NCBI RefSeq assembly: GCF_001612965.1
Contig: NZ_BDBL01000040.1
Location: 22,959-86,958 of the forward strand
Direction: 5' to 3'
Origin: Nocardia kruczakiae NBRC 101016
GTDB taxonomy: Bacteria; Actinomycetota; Actinomycetes; Mycobacteriales; Mycobacteriaceae
DNA length: 64,000 bases
Notes under the pieces: model-generated
What the model saw: only the letters and a program-made list of their open reading frames with translations
Told to the model about the DNA's origin: nothing
Databases searched by the model: none
Made by a program: the position numbers and the translations under genes
In this document: piece after piece, positions 16,416 through 25,933 of the stretch
Layout: each line of letters begins with the position of its first letter
Position numbering within the stretch: position 1 is the first letter of the stretch

Positions 16416-18518
16416 GTGGCACAGGACGTGCTCACCGACCTCAACAAGGTCCGCAACATCGGCATCATGGCGCACATCGATGCCGGCAAGACGACCACAA
16501 CCGAACGAATCCTGTTCTACACCGGTGTGAACTACAAGATCGGTGAGACCCACGACGGTGCGTCGACCACCGACTGGATGGAGCAGGAGCAGGAACGCGG
16601 CATCACCATCACCTCGGCGGCGGTGACGTGTTTCTGGAACCAGAACCAGATCAACATCATCGACACCCCCGGCCACGTGGACTTCACCGTCGAGGTGGAG
16701 CGTTCGCTGCGTGTGCTCGACGGCGCCGTCGCGGTGTTCGACGGTAAAGAGGGCGTCGAGCCGCAGTCCGAGCAGGTGTGGCGTCAGGCCGACAAGTACG
16801 ACGTGCCGCGTATCTGCTTCGTCAACAAGATGGACAAGCTGGGCGCCGACTTCTACTTCACCGTCCAGACCATCAAGGACCGTCTCGGTGCGAAGCCGCT
16901 GGTCATCCAGCTGCCGATCGGCGCGGAGGACACCTTCGAGGGCATCGTCGACCTGGTCGAGATGAACGCCAAGGTGTGGACCGGCGAGACCAAGCTCGGT
17001 GAGAAGTACGAGGTCACCGAGATCCCGGCCGACCTGAAGGAGAAGGCCGAGCAGTACCGCCAGGAGCTGCTCGAGACCGTCGCCGAGTCGGACGAGGCGC
17101 TGCTGGAGAAGTTCTTCGGTGGCGAGGAGCTCTCGATCGACGAGATCAAGGGCGCCATCCGGAAGCTGACCGTCGCCTCGGAGCTGTACCCGGTGCTGTG
17201 TGGTTCGGCGTTCAAGAACAAGGGCGTGCAGCCCATGCTCGACGCCGTCGTGGACTACCTGCCCTCGCCGCTGGACGTCGAGAACGTGGAAGGCCACGTC
17301 CCCGGCAAGGAAGACGAGGTCATCACTCGTAAGCCGAGTGCCGACGAGCCCTTCGCCGCACTGGCGTTCAAGATCGCCGTGCACCCGTTCTTCGGCAAGC
17401 TGACCTACGTCCGCGTGTACTCGGGCAAGGTCGACTCCGGCGCTCAGGTCATCAACTCGACCAAGAGCAAGAAGGAGCGTCTGGGCAAGCTGTTCCAGAT
17501 GCACTCCAACAAGGAGAACCCGGTTCCCTCGGCGTCGGCCGGCCACATCTACGCGGTCATCGGCCTGAAGGACACCACCACGGGTGACACCCTGTGCGAT
17601 CCGCAGAACCAGATCGTGCTGGAGTCCATGACCTTCCCGGACCCGGTCATCGAGGTCTCGATCGAGCCCAAGACCAAGTCCGACCAGGAGAAGCTGGGCA
17701 CCGCGATCCAGAAGCTGGCCGAAGAGGACCCGACCTTCTCCGTCAAGCTGGATGCCGAAACCGGCCAGACCGTCATCGGCGGTATGGGCGAGCTGCACCT
17801 CGACATCCTCGTCGACCGGATGAAGCGCGAGTTCAAGGTCGAGGCGAACGTCGGTAAGCCGCAGGTCGCGTACCGCGAGACGATCACCAAGCCGGTCGAG
17901 AAGCTCGAGTACACGCACAAGAAGCAGACCGGTGGTTCGGGTCAGTTCGCCCGCGTCATCATCGGCCTGGAGCCCTTCACCGGCGAGGACGGCGCGACCT
18001 ACGAGTTCGAGAACAAGGTCACCGGTGGTCGCGTTCCGCGCGAGTACATCCCGTCGGTGGACGCCGGCATCCAGGACTCCATGCAGTACGGTGTCCTCGC
18101 TGGTTACCCGCTGGTCAACCTGAAGGCCACCCTGCTCGACGGCGCCTACCACGAGGTCGACTCCTCGGAAATGGCGTTCAAGATCGCGGGTTCGATGGCG
18201 CTGAAGGAAGCGGCCCGTAAGGCCGGTCCGGTGATCCTCGAGCCGCTCATGGCTGTCGAGGTCATCACGCCCGAGGACTACATGGGCGATGTGATCGGCG
18301 ACCTGAACTCCCGCCGTGGCCAGATCCAGGCCATGGAGGAACGCAGTGGTGCCCGTGTCGTCAAGGCGCTGGTTCCGCTCTCGGAGATGTTCGGTTACAT
18401 CGGTGACCTGCGGTCGAAGACCCAGGGCCGGGCGAACTACTCCATGGTGTTCGATTCGTACGCGGAGGTTCCGGCCAACGTGGCGAAGGAGATCATCGCC
18501 AAGGCGACCGGCGAGTAA
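16416..18518 (+). CDS. fusA: Elongation factor G
   Basis: The 700-residue translocase starts at a GTG with a GGGGAAG site. G-domain motifs: GIMAHIDAGKTTTTERIL (P loop), DTPGHVDFTVEVERSL (G3), NKMDKLGADF (G4). The C-terminal domains contain GGMGELHLDILVDRM and MEERSGARVVKALVPLSEMFGY. It is the only EF-G in the window and is in its normal place in the str operon. Confidence 0.99.
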   Translation: MAQDVLTDLNKVRNIGIMAHIDAGKTTTTERILFYTGVNYKIGETHDGASTTDWMEQEQERGITITSAAVTCFWNQNQINIIDTPGHVDFTVEVERSLRVLDGAVAVFDGKEGVEPQSEQVWRQADKYDVPRICFVNKMDKLGADFYFTVQTIKDRLGAKPLVIQLPIGAEDTFEGIVDLVEMNAKVWTGETKLGEKYEVTEIPADLKEKAEQYRQELLETVAESDEALLEKFFGGEELSIDEIKGAIRKLTVASELYPVLCGSAFKNKGVQPMLDAVVDYLPSPLDVENVEGHVPGKEDEVITRKPSADEPFAALAFKIAVHPFFGKLTYVRVYSGKVDSGAQVINSTKSKKERLGKLFQMHSNKENPVPSASAGHIYAVIGLKDTTTGDTLCDPQNQIVLESMTFPDPVIEVSIEPKTKSDQEKLGTAIQKLAEEDPTFSVKLDAETGQTVIGGMGELHLDILVDRMKREFKVEANVGKPQVAYRETITKPVEKLEYTHKKQTGGSGQFARVIIGLEPFTGEDGATYEFENKVTGGRVPREYIPSVDAGIQDSMQYGVLAGYPLVNLKATLLDGAYHEVDSSEMAFKIAGSMALKEAARKAGPVILEPLMAVEVITPEDYMGDVIGDLNSRRGQIQAMEERSGARVVKALVPLSEMFGYIGDLRSKTQGRANYSMVFDSYAEVPANVAKEIIAKATGE

Positions 18519-18633
18519 TCGCAGTCGGGGCGGGTTTGCGAGAATCCGCCCCGTTCGGTCGCGCACGACCCCCTGTAAGTACAAACCGCACTGCTGCACA
18601 AAAGCACGCACTAACTAGTCCAGGAGGACAACA

Positions 18634-19824
<1,191 letters not shown>

Positions 19825-19862
19825 CCCTGTGAGACAACGCCGTCACGACACGTGACAGCATG

Positions 19863-19896
19863 AAAAGGGCCGTTCCCCTCGGGGAACGGCCCTTTT
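19863..19896. terminator. Strong intrinsic terminator of tuf (works in both directions)
   Basis: There is a perfect 16-bp stem, AAAAGGGCCGTTCCCC facing GGGGAACGGCCCTTTT, with only two nt between the arms. The A/T runs at the ends give a U tract on either strand, so it can also stop transcription of the convergent gene, whose stop codon is 8 nt away. Confidence 0.95.
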
Positions 19897-19903
19897 CGCG
19901 TTC

Positions 19904-22138
19904 TCAGTTCTCGGTGGCGGCCAGGAGGGCTTCGGCGAATTCGCGCATCTGGTCGGCGCCGCCGAACCAGGTGGTGACGAGTTCGACTGCGGCGGTGCGG
20001 GTTCGGTGGGCGGCGGTGATGAGGCCGTTGAGGTCGACGTCGCCGGCTTCGGCGTTGCGAGCCACATTTTCCAGCGTGTGGCTGGCCAGCAGTAGCTGCA
20101 TCACCAGGCCGACGTCGATGGCCGGGGGTTCGCCGGTGGTTTCGGCTCGGCGGCGCGCCGCGCGCCGGGAGGTCGGGGGTACGCCGGTGCGCGAGGCGAT
20201 GTCGGTCGGGGCGTCCCCGGAGTGATCATCGTTGGTGGCGCGTCGGTTTCGGCGGCCACCGGTACCCGCTGCCGGTTCGGCGTGAGCGGCGTCGGTGGCC
20301 GAATCGTGCGATGTGGCAATTGCTTCCGCCGACTCGGTCGCCGGGTGGTCGTCGGCTCTGGTTCCCTCCGTGGGCGATCGGTGCCGGCTGGTCGGAACGT
20401 ACTCCGCCGCAGGAGCTTTCGCCGCACGTCGTCGGAGGATGTCGGTATCGGACTGTTCGAGGAGGGCGCTCGCCGGGGCGGAGCGCAGTCCCACCGTCGC
20501 CCCGTTGCGGGTGGGGAACGGGCGCGACGTGGCGTCGGCGCTCTCCGCGCGGCTGCGAATCGCCGGCAGCGTGTCGGTGTTCTGCCAGGATTGCGGGTCC
20601 GCGGAGTCGGCTCGGTCCGTACCGTCTGCCGGGCCGGAATGGGCCGGGCCGGTGGTTTCGGCGTGGTCGGACCGGGGCGGCTCGTTCGAATGCCGATGCG
20701 GAAGCCGTGCGGGAGGCGACTTCTCGCCCTTCTCGGTGGTGCGGTCCGTCGGATCCGCTTCGGCGACAGTATGTTCGGCGGCGATGCGTGCGCTGTCGGC
20801 GACGGATGCGGCGCGCGTGCTGAGCGGGGTGTGGTCGCCGTGGGTCACCGATCCCGTAGCGGTGGTGGACCGGCGGGCGTCGTCGCCCGGCTGCCCGGCC
20901 GGCGGTGTCGCGGCGGACGATGTGGGCGCAGGATCGGCGTCCTCGCCGGGTGGTGTCGTGCGTCCGGTCGCCGATGTGTCATCGCTCGCCGTGGTGCGAC
21001 GGGTCTCGGCTTCGTCGGCCGCCGCGGCTGTGGTGGCCGGCGACTCCGCGCTCGCGGAGCGTGCGGTGCCGTGCTGGCCCTCGCCCGCGGGCTCGGCTGC
21101 CGTGGATGCGGAGATTTCACCGGACAGCCGGGACTCGGGGGTACTCGCGGCGGGCTGCTCGTTGTCGCGTGCCCGCCGGGCCGCCCGGGGGATGGGGCGG
21201 CGGGTGGCTTCCGGGCGGGCATCCGTGCTCGCCGATGCCGCAGCGGATTCCGTTCCGGCATCCGCAGATTCGGCCCGGGCGATGCCGTGGGCGGGAGTGG
21301 GGAGTCGCGTCGGCAGTTTCGGCGGCGCCGGGACGGATGTGCTGGCCGAGGCAACCGAATCGGCCGCTTCGGCCCGACGCGGCTCCGCCGGCTCGGCGGG
21401 AGACGTCCCAGCAGACGCAGCCTCGGCAGGAGACGCTTCGGCAGGAGAGGTTTCGGCGGGCTGGGGCTCGGCGCTGCGAGAGCGACTCTGCAGCCCGGGG
21501 TCGATGCCCAGGCTCTCCGCGATGCGGCGGACCGTGTCCTCCGGATCCGAAGATCCGGCATCGAGTTCGTCTGCCCAGTTGGCCTTTTCCGTCGTCTCGA
21601 TCTCGCCGGGAGCCGCAGACGATCCCAGGACACCCGATCTCGGATCCACCGGAGGCATCTCCGCTGCGCTCACCGCGAAACTGGAAGTGGGAGCGGATTC
21701 GTCGCCGGCCGAGGTGGGATGGCCCGGCGGCTGCCCCGTGCCCCGCTCGTAGTCGGCATCGAACGGCGAGGCGAACATGCTGCGCTGCGCGGATTCTCGG
21801 GTGGGCAGCGGCGGAATGGCGGTGCGGGCCGACGAGTCGCGGACCGGTAGCGGCGGTACGGCAGGAGGCGCCGGAACCGCGCTGCCGCTGAGGTAGTCGG
21901 GTGAATAGGACGGAACATCGGTGGGCGAGGCGCCCGGTGGCGGGCCGAAAACGCTCTCGCTCTTTCCGGACTCACCGAATTCGGCACTGTCCCAGCGCAG
22001 TCCGAACTTCTCGGCGCCACCGTGCGCGGGTCCGCTGCTGCCCGCCTGCTGACCCGGCTCCTCCTCGGAGCGGGTCAGTCGGTGCCCCTCTCGTGCAGTA
22101 TGGGGCTCTCCGAAACGGGCATTGGCGGGATCCGTCAT
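19904..22138 (-). CDS. Large disordered Ala/Pro/Ser/Thr-rich protein with a small conserved C-terminal helical domain
   Basis: This protein has about 744 residues from the ATG giving MTDPANARFGEPH; ATG 22147 is an alternative start. Most of it is low complexity: runs of SPAEAS-like units, two near repeats (VPPLPVRDSSART and IPPLPTRESAQRS), a short folded stretch KANWADELDAGSSDPEDTVR, and then a globular end of about 75 residues (IDVGLVMQLLLASHTLENVARNAEAG, VTTWFGGADQMREFAEALLAATEN). No signal peptide or membrane segment is seen. I do not recognise a function. The C-terminal domain suggests a protein-interaction module on a long flexible tether. Long frames on the opposite strand here are composition artefacts. 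Confidence 0.65.
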   Translation of the reverse strand: MTDPANARFGEPHTAREGHRLTRSEEEPGQQAGSSGPAHGGAEKFGLRWDSAEFGESGKSESVFGPPPGASPTDVPSYSPDYLSGSAVPAPPAVPPLPVRDSSARTAIPPLPTRESAQRSMFASPFDADYERGTGQPPGHPTSAGDESAPTSSFAVSAAEMPPVDPRSGVLGSSAAPGEIETTEKANWADELDAGSSDPEDTVRRIAESLGIDPGLQSRSRSAEPQPAETSPAEASPAEAASAGTSPAEPAEPRRAEAADSVASASTSVPAPPKLPTRLPTPAHGIARAESADAGTESAAASASTDARPEATRRPIPRAARRARDNEQPAASTPESRLSGEISASTAAEPAGEGQHGTARSASAESPATTAAAADEAETRRTTASDDTSATGRTTPPGEDADPAPTSSAATPPAGQPGDDARRSTTATGSVTHGDHTPLSTRAASVADSARIAAEHTVAEADPTDRTTEKGEKSPPARLPHRHSNEPPRSDHAETTGPAHSGPADGTDRADSADPQSWQNTDTLPAIRSRAESADATSRPFPTRNGATVGLRSAPASALLEQSDTDILRRRAAKAPAAEYVPTSRHRSPTEGTRADDHPATESAEAIATSHDSATDAAHAEPAAGTGGRRNRRATNDDHSGDAPTDIASRTGVPPTSRRAARRRAETTGEPPAIDVGLVMQLLLASHTLENVARNAEAGDVDLNGLITAAHRTRTAAVELVTTWFGGADQMREFAEALLAATEN

Positions 22139-22218
22139 ACACCCCATTCTTATCGCTCGCCTTTCCGGGTGCGAGTTCGCGGGGTGTGCGAGGGCTCCCG
22201 CCACCGTTGCGCCGCAGC

Positions 22219-22599
22219 TCAATCCGTTCGTTTCTCGAGTTCGGTGCCGCGACGAAGGGTGAGCGACATCAGTTCGCTCGGCTCGTCCACTTCGATTCGA
22301 TGCCAGTGCCCGCGCGGCACGATGAACGCCTGTCCGGCGCGCAGGGATACCGATGCCGCCGGGTCGCCGGTCTCGCGCAGATATATCCGTATCCCGCCCG
22401 AGAGCACCGCCACCAGTTCCTCTCCGCTCGGATGCATTTCCCAGTGATCACCGTGGACGTCGGCGTCGGTGGCCACCCGGAAGGCCGCCAGGGTCCATCC
22501 CTCCACATCTCCGGACATGCGGCGTTGTTCATCGAAAATCCTGCCGTCGGGCAGCATTCGGATACCGCGTGCGAACAGGTCGACAGGTGCGAGTGACAT
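22219..22599 (-). CDS. Cupin-domain protein
   Basis: The 126 residues form a single cupin barrel with metal-ligand motif 1 in VHGDHWEMHPSGEELVAVLSG (His, His, Glu) and motif 2 in VPRGHWHRIEV (His). The ATG at 22599 has AAAGGAAA upstream. Another ATG at 22614 overlaps the MFS stop codon as ATGA and would add five residues. It probably stabilises or modifies a small molecule, or acts as an accessory sensor. It is co-transcribed with the MFS exporter under the divergent TetR gene. Confidence 0.83.
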   Translation of the reverse strand: MSLAPVDLFARGIRMLPDGRIFDEQRRMSGDVEGWTLAAFRVATDADVHGDHWEMHPSGEELVAVLSGGIRIYLRETGDPAASVSLRAGQAFIVPRGHWHRIEVDEPSELMSLTLRRGTELEKRTD

Positions 22600-22610
22600 G
22601 GTGTTTCCTT

Positions 22611-24041
22611 TCATTCGGCCACGACCGGAGCCGGGGCGGGCAGGGGTGTGGAAGTGGACCGGCCGGTGGTCCGCGGCATGACCACCGCGGCGACGACCCC
22701 GGCCCCGAGGAGCAGGACCGCGCCGATCGCCAGCCCGGTCGCATATCCGGCGGTGACGGCCTGGGGCGTCGGCGCCGACCCGGTGCGCTGGGCGGCGACC
22801 GAGGCCAGCGCGGCCAATCCGATCGCGCCGCCGATCTGGCGGGCACTGTTCATCAGCCCGGATGCCATGCCGGCCTCCGCGGGGGCGACGCCGGTGGTCG
22901 CCGCGGCAGCGAGCGGCGCCAGGCACAGGCCGAAACCGATACTGGTGACGAGCGAGGGGCCCAATACCGAGGTGGCGAAGTCGCCACCGGCGTCCAGTAG
23001 CGCGAACCATCCGAGGCCCGCGGCGGCGAGCAGCGATCCGGAGATCAGCAGGGTGCGCGGCGAACGCCGGTGGCCGAGCCGAGTCGCGACCACGGTCCCG
23101 GCGACCACCCCGGCCGAGAACGGAACGAAGGCCAGACCCGTTGCCGCCGCGGACATTCCGAGCGACTGCTGCATATAGAGCGAGACGAAGTAGAAGGCCG
23201 AGAACTGTCCCGCCGCGGCCAGAGCGACGAACAGATCCGCCCCGGCGACCCACCGGTTGCGCAGCAGCGACAGCCGGATCAGCGGCACCGCGGCCCGCCG
23301 TTCGAACCATACGAAGGCCGCCAGGAGCAGCAGTGCGGCCGCGACCGTCCCCACGGTCGCGGGTGAGAACCACCCGTAGCGGTCGGTACGGACGACGGCG
23401 AGAACGAGCAATCCGGCGCCGCCGGTCGCGGTGAGCGCCCCGGCGATGTCGAGCGGCGGGCGCATCCCGTCGCGGCGGTCGGTGGGGATGCCGAAGAGTC
23501 CCAGGCCCAGCGCGATCGCGGCGATCGGCAGATTGACGAGCATCACCCACCGCCATCCGGCGTATTCGGTGAGGAGGCCGCCCAGCAGTACGCCCAGCGC
23601 GCCACCGGCGCCGTTCGCCGCACTCCACAGTCCGAAGGCGCGCACCCGCGCCGGGCCGTGCGGGAACAGGACGGTCAGCATCGCGAGGGTGGCGGGTGCG
23701 ACGGCCGCGGCCGCCACGCCCTGGACAGCGCGCGCGGCGATCAGTTGCCACGGTTGCTGGGCCAGCCCACCGGCCAGCGAGGCGAGGGCGAATCCGCACA
23801 GCCCGAGCGCGAACAGTCGCCGGCGGCCGAACAGATCGCCGGCCCGCCCGCCCAGGAGGAGGAATCCGCCGAAGGTCAGGGCGTAGACGTGCACCACCCA
23901 CGACAGATCGATCGGTGCGAAGCCCAACTCGCGGCGAACGGCGGGCAGCGCCACGTTCACCACCGCCATATCCAGCGCAATCATCAACTGCGCCATCGTG
24001 ATCGCCGCCAGCGCGAGCCCCGGCGAGTACTTTCTATACAT
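22611..24041 (-). CDS. MFS multidrug-type exporter, DHA2 (14-helix) family
   Basis: The 476-residue protein has about 14 membrane helices. Motifs include MIALDMAVVNVALPAVRRELGF (helix 1), GGRAGDLFGRRRLF (loop 2-3 motif A) and LGVLLGGLLTEYAGWRW (motif C region), typical of drug:H+ antiporters. It begins at the ATG inside a 26-bp palindrome. No ribosome site precedes it, but TACTTT (a TANNNT -10 element) lies 6 nt before the ATG, so the mRNA is probably leaderless. It forms an operon with the cupin gene and is divergent from a TetR regulator. Confidence 0.9.
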   Translation of the reverse strand: MYRKYSPGLALAAITMAQLMIALDMAVVNVALPAVRRELGFAPIDLSWVVHVYALTFGGFLLLGGRAGDLFGRRRLFALGLCGFALASLAGGLAQQPWQLIAARAVQGVAAAAVAPATLAMLTVLFPHGPARVRAFGLWSAANGAGGALGVLLGGLLTEYAGWRWVMLVNLPIAAIALGLGLFGIPTDRRDGMRPPLDIAGALTATGGAGLLVLAVVRTDRYGWFSPATVGTVAAALLLLAAFVWFERRAAVPLIRLSLLRNRWVAGADLFVALAAAGQFSAFYFVSLYMQQSLGMSAAATGLAFVPFSAGVVAGTVVATRLGHRRSPRTLLISGSLLAAAGLGWFALLDAGGDFATSVLGPSLVTSIGFGLCLAPLAAAATTGVAPAEAGMASGLMNSARQIGGAIGLAALASVAAQRTGSAPTPQAVTAGYATGLAIGAVLLLGAGVVAAVVMPRTTGRSTSTPLPAPAPVVAE

Positions 24042-24053
24042 GTATAAAAAGTA
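24028..24053. promoter_or_regulatory. 26-bp palindromic operator over the MFS start codon
   Basis: The 12-bp core TATACATGTATA is perfectly palindromic and is flanked by TACTTT and AAAGTA, with one mismatched pair between core and flanks. It covers the MFS start codon and next four codons on the minus strand, and the proposed -10. Its position 46 nt from the divergent TetR start makes it the obvious TetR operator. Confidence 0.75.
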
Positions 24054-24099
24054 ACCGACCGCACTGCTCGTTGTCGAGACCTCGTGTCAAGATGGCCGG

Positions 24100-24744
24100 G
24101 TGAGCACTCGAACCGGACGTCCGCCGCGGCTGTCGCGCGCGCAGATCGTGGCCGCCGCGCGCGAGCTGATCGAGACCCACGGCGTGCAGGCGCTGACCAT
24201 GCGGCGCCTGGCCACCGAACTCGGCGCGACGCCGATGGCGCTCTATCACCACGTACCGGACAAGGACGCGCTGCTGCTGCTCCTGCTCGACGAGGTGGCC
24301 ACGGGTGCGGCGCGTCCGCAACTGCCGCGGGACCCGCGGGAACGCCTGATCGTCGCGGCCCGCGCGATGCACGACGTCCTCGCCCCGGTGCCGTGGATCA
24401 CCGAGGTGCTGACCGCCGACGACCTGCTCTCACCGGCCGCGCTCTGGTATCCCGAGGCGATTCTGGACGCGGCGATGGATGCCGGGCTGGATGCCGATCG
24501 CGCGGTGCACGCCTACCGGAGCGTCTGGTACTACACGGCCGGCGAAATTCTGATCCGCGCCGCGGCTCGCCGGCGCCGCGACGACGACCGGCCCGTGTTC
24601 CGGGAGCGAGTCTTCGCCGATATCGATGCCGAGGAGCTTCCGCGCCTGGCGGCCGTGGCCGACCGGTGGAGCGCGCTCACCGCCGCCGATACCTACGAAC
24701 AGGGATTGCGCGCGCTGGTCGACGGCCTGCTGCCGGATCGCTGA
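24100..24744 (+). CDS. TetR-family repressor, local regulator of the MFS/cupin operon
   Basis: This 214-residue protein starts at a GTG. The N-terminal HTH is IVAAARELIETHGVQALTMRRLATELGATPMALYHHVPDKDALL, typical of TetR proteins with the YHH/YxV tip. The C-terminal ligand-binding half is helical (WITEVLTADDLLSPAALWYPEAILDAAMDAG). Its divergent position and the palindrome in the shared gap indicate that it represses the exporter and itself until a ligand, probably the exported compound, binds. Confidence 0.9.
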   Translation: MSTRTGRPPRLSRAQIVAAARELIETHGVQALTMRRLATELGATPMALYHHVPDKDALLLLLLDEVATGAARPQLPRDPRERLIVAARAMHDVLAPVPWITEVLTADDLLSPAALWYPEAILDAAMDAGLDADRAVHAYRSVWYYTAGEILIRAAARRRRDDDRPVFRERVFADIDAEELPRLAAVADRWSALTAADTYEQGLRALVDGLLPDR

Positions 24745-24759
24745 ACGGGCGACGCCGAC

Positions 24760-25389
24760 TCAGCCGAGGCTGCTCATACCGGCCGCGACGACCCGGGAGA
24801 GATTCGTGATCTCCTCGGCGCCGGCGAGAGTCAATCCGTCGAGTGCGTGCAACCGGTCGGTGCTCGCGATGGTGAGCATGGCCGACACCCATGCGGCCGC
24901 GCAGGCGCGCAGGGTCCCGGGCTGGACCTGCCCGGGCGCGCTCGCCTGCAGTACCCGGGCGGTGACGTCGAGGAGTTGATCGCGCATGCGGCGCATCTGT
25001 TTTCGCACATCCGGATGCGTATCGGCCTCGCGCCACATGATCACGCGCAGGACCGAGGAGCGGTGGTCGCGCAGATTCAGCGCCGCGTCGAGGTTCACCA
25101 GGCTGGTCGCCGGATCGCCGGGCCTGACCACCGTGGCGATGTCGTCGATCGGATGGGCGGGGACCCGCTCGGCCATCAGCGCCGAGAGGATCGAGTCCTT
25201 GGTGGGGAAGTAGTAGAAGACCAGCCCCTTCGGAACGCCGGCCGCGGCGGCGATGGCAGCCGTCGCGGTCGCGTCGAATCCGTGTGCCGCGAACAGGCTT
25301 TCGGCGGCATCCAGAATGAGAGCGCGGGCGTCGCCGTCGACCTTCCGGCTGCGGCGACGCCCCGCTCGATGGGGTGTGGGCCTCTGCAT
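24760..25389 (-). CDS. TetR-family regulator of the SPW operon
   Basis: The 209 residues from MQRPTPHRAGRRRSRKVDG have the HTH ILDAAESLFAAHGFDATATAAIAAAAGVPKGLVFYYFPTKDSIL and a helical C-terminal domain. The start codon overlaps the stop of the SPW gene (TGATG), so expression is coupled. A 16-nt gap separates its stop from the convergent TetR gene. It probably represses its own operon through the operator at 25787-25804. Confidence 0.88.
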   Translation of the reverse strand: MQRPTPHRAGRRRSRKVDGDARALILDAAESLFAAHGFDATATAAIAAAAGVPKGLVFYYFPTKDSILSALMAERVPAHPIDDIATVVRPGDPATSLVNLDAALNLRDHRSSVLRVIMWREADTHPDVRKQMRRMRDQLLDVTARVLQASAPGQVQPGTLRACAAAWVSAMLTIASTDRLHALDGLTLAGAEEITNLSRVVAAGMSSLG

Positions 25390-25736
25390 CAGTGAGCAGT
25401 ATGCATCCGCGCCGATACCTGCGGAAGGGCGGCGAGGGCCACCACGACGGTCAGCACGCCCACGATCCACGCCGTCCACGACGCCGCGCTGAATCCGCTG
25501 TAGTTCATCACCCACGGCGAGATGAACAGCAGGACTCCGAACAGGCCCATGGCGTAATCGGTTCCGGCGATTCCCGGACGGGTGAACTGGACCAGGCCGG
25601 CCAGGGCGATCAGCACGCCGAGCACGATCAGGGTCCACATGGCGCGATTGCTGTGGTCGGTCCAGATGGGGGACAGGGCGGTGTAGGCGCCCAGTGCCAC
25701 GGCCACGAAACTCAGGGTGCGGTTTTCGGTGAGCAT
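25389..25736 (-). CDS. SPW-repeat membrane protein
   Basis: The 115-residue membrane protein has four helices and two SPW-type repeats: ALSPIWTDHSNRAMWTLIV and LLFISPWVMNYSGFSAASWTAW. Proteins with this repeat (PF03779) are small four-helix membrane proteins of unknown role. A strong GAGGAGG site lies before the ATG. It is the first gene of an operon with the TetR regulator. Confidence 0.85.
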   Translation of the reverse strand: MLTENRTLSFVAVALGAYTALSPIWTDHSNRAMWTLIVLGVLIALAGLVQFTRPGIAGTDYAMGLFGVLLFISPWVMNYSGFSAASWTAWIVGVLTVVVALAALPQVSARMHTAH

Positions 25737-25774
25737 GGGGGGCCTCCTCAGGGGCGGAATTGTGTTCTACTCTC

Positions 25775-25804
25775 GGTATAACTCTGATTGACCGCCCGAT
25801 CAAT
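25775..25804 (-). promoter_or_regulatory. Promoter of the SPW-tetR operon with operator over the -35
   Basis: Read on the minus strand, TTGATC (25803-25798) and TATACC (25780-25775) are 17 nt apart. The -35 lies inside an 18-bp inverted repeat, ATTGACCG-CC-CGATCAAT (25787-25804; 7 of 8 arm positions match). This is a typical TetR-type operator for autorepression. Confidence 0.65.
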
Positions 25805-25857
25805 ACTTCGCGAAAATTCCTGCACGTGTGTCGGATATGGCGCCCGTCACGACAATC

Positions 25858-25871
25858 TAGAACGTGTTCTA
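25858..25871. promoter_or_regulatory. KstR-like operator upstream of the ferredoxin reductase
   Basis: TAGAACGTGTTCTA fits the KstR consensus TNNAACNNGTTNNA exactly and is extended by one more pair to CTAGAAC-GT-GTTCTAG. It lies 62 nt before the ATG. An identical core occurs before kshB at 31553. KstR represses the cholesterol/steroid-degradation regulon in mycobacteria and rhodococci; kstR itself is not in the window. Confidence 0.72.
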
Positions 25872-25933
25872 GTTTATGGTGGATTGGTGCAGCAATACGT
25901 GCCGGCAATGGGAACCGAGCCAGGAGGGCGGCG

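Noticed and set aside
20222..21850. Two long plus-strand frames opposite the disordered protein
   Set aside because: They read Arg/Gly/Ala-rich without folded segments or ribosome sites. The minus strand has a folded C-terminal domain and a terminator in the right place, so it is taken as coding, though with moderate confidence.
22600..23901. Upstream extension of the cupin gene to 560 residues, antisense-like in style and overlapping the MFS gene
   Set aside because: The MFS frame is conserved over its whole length. The cupin is complete from the ATG at 22599 with a good ribosome site.
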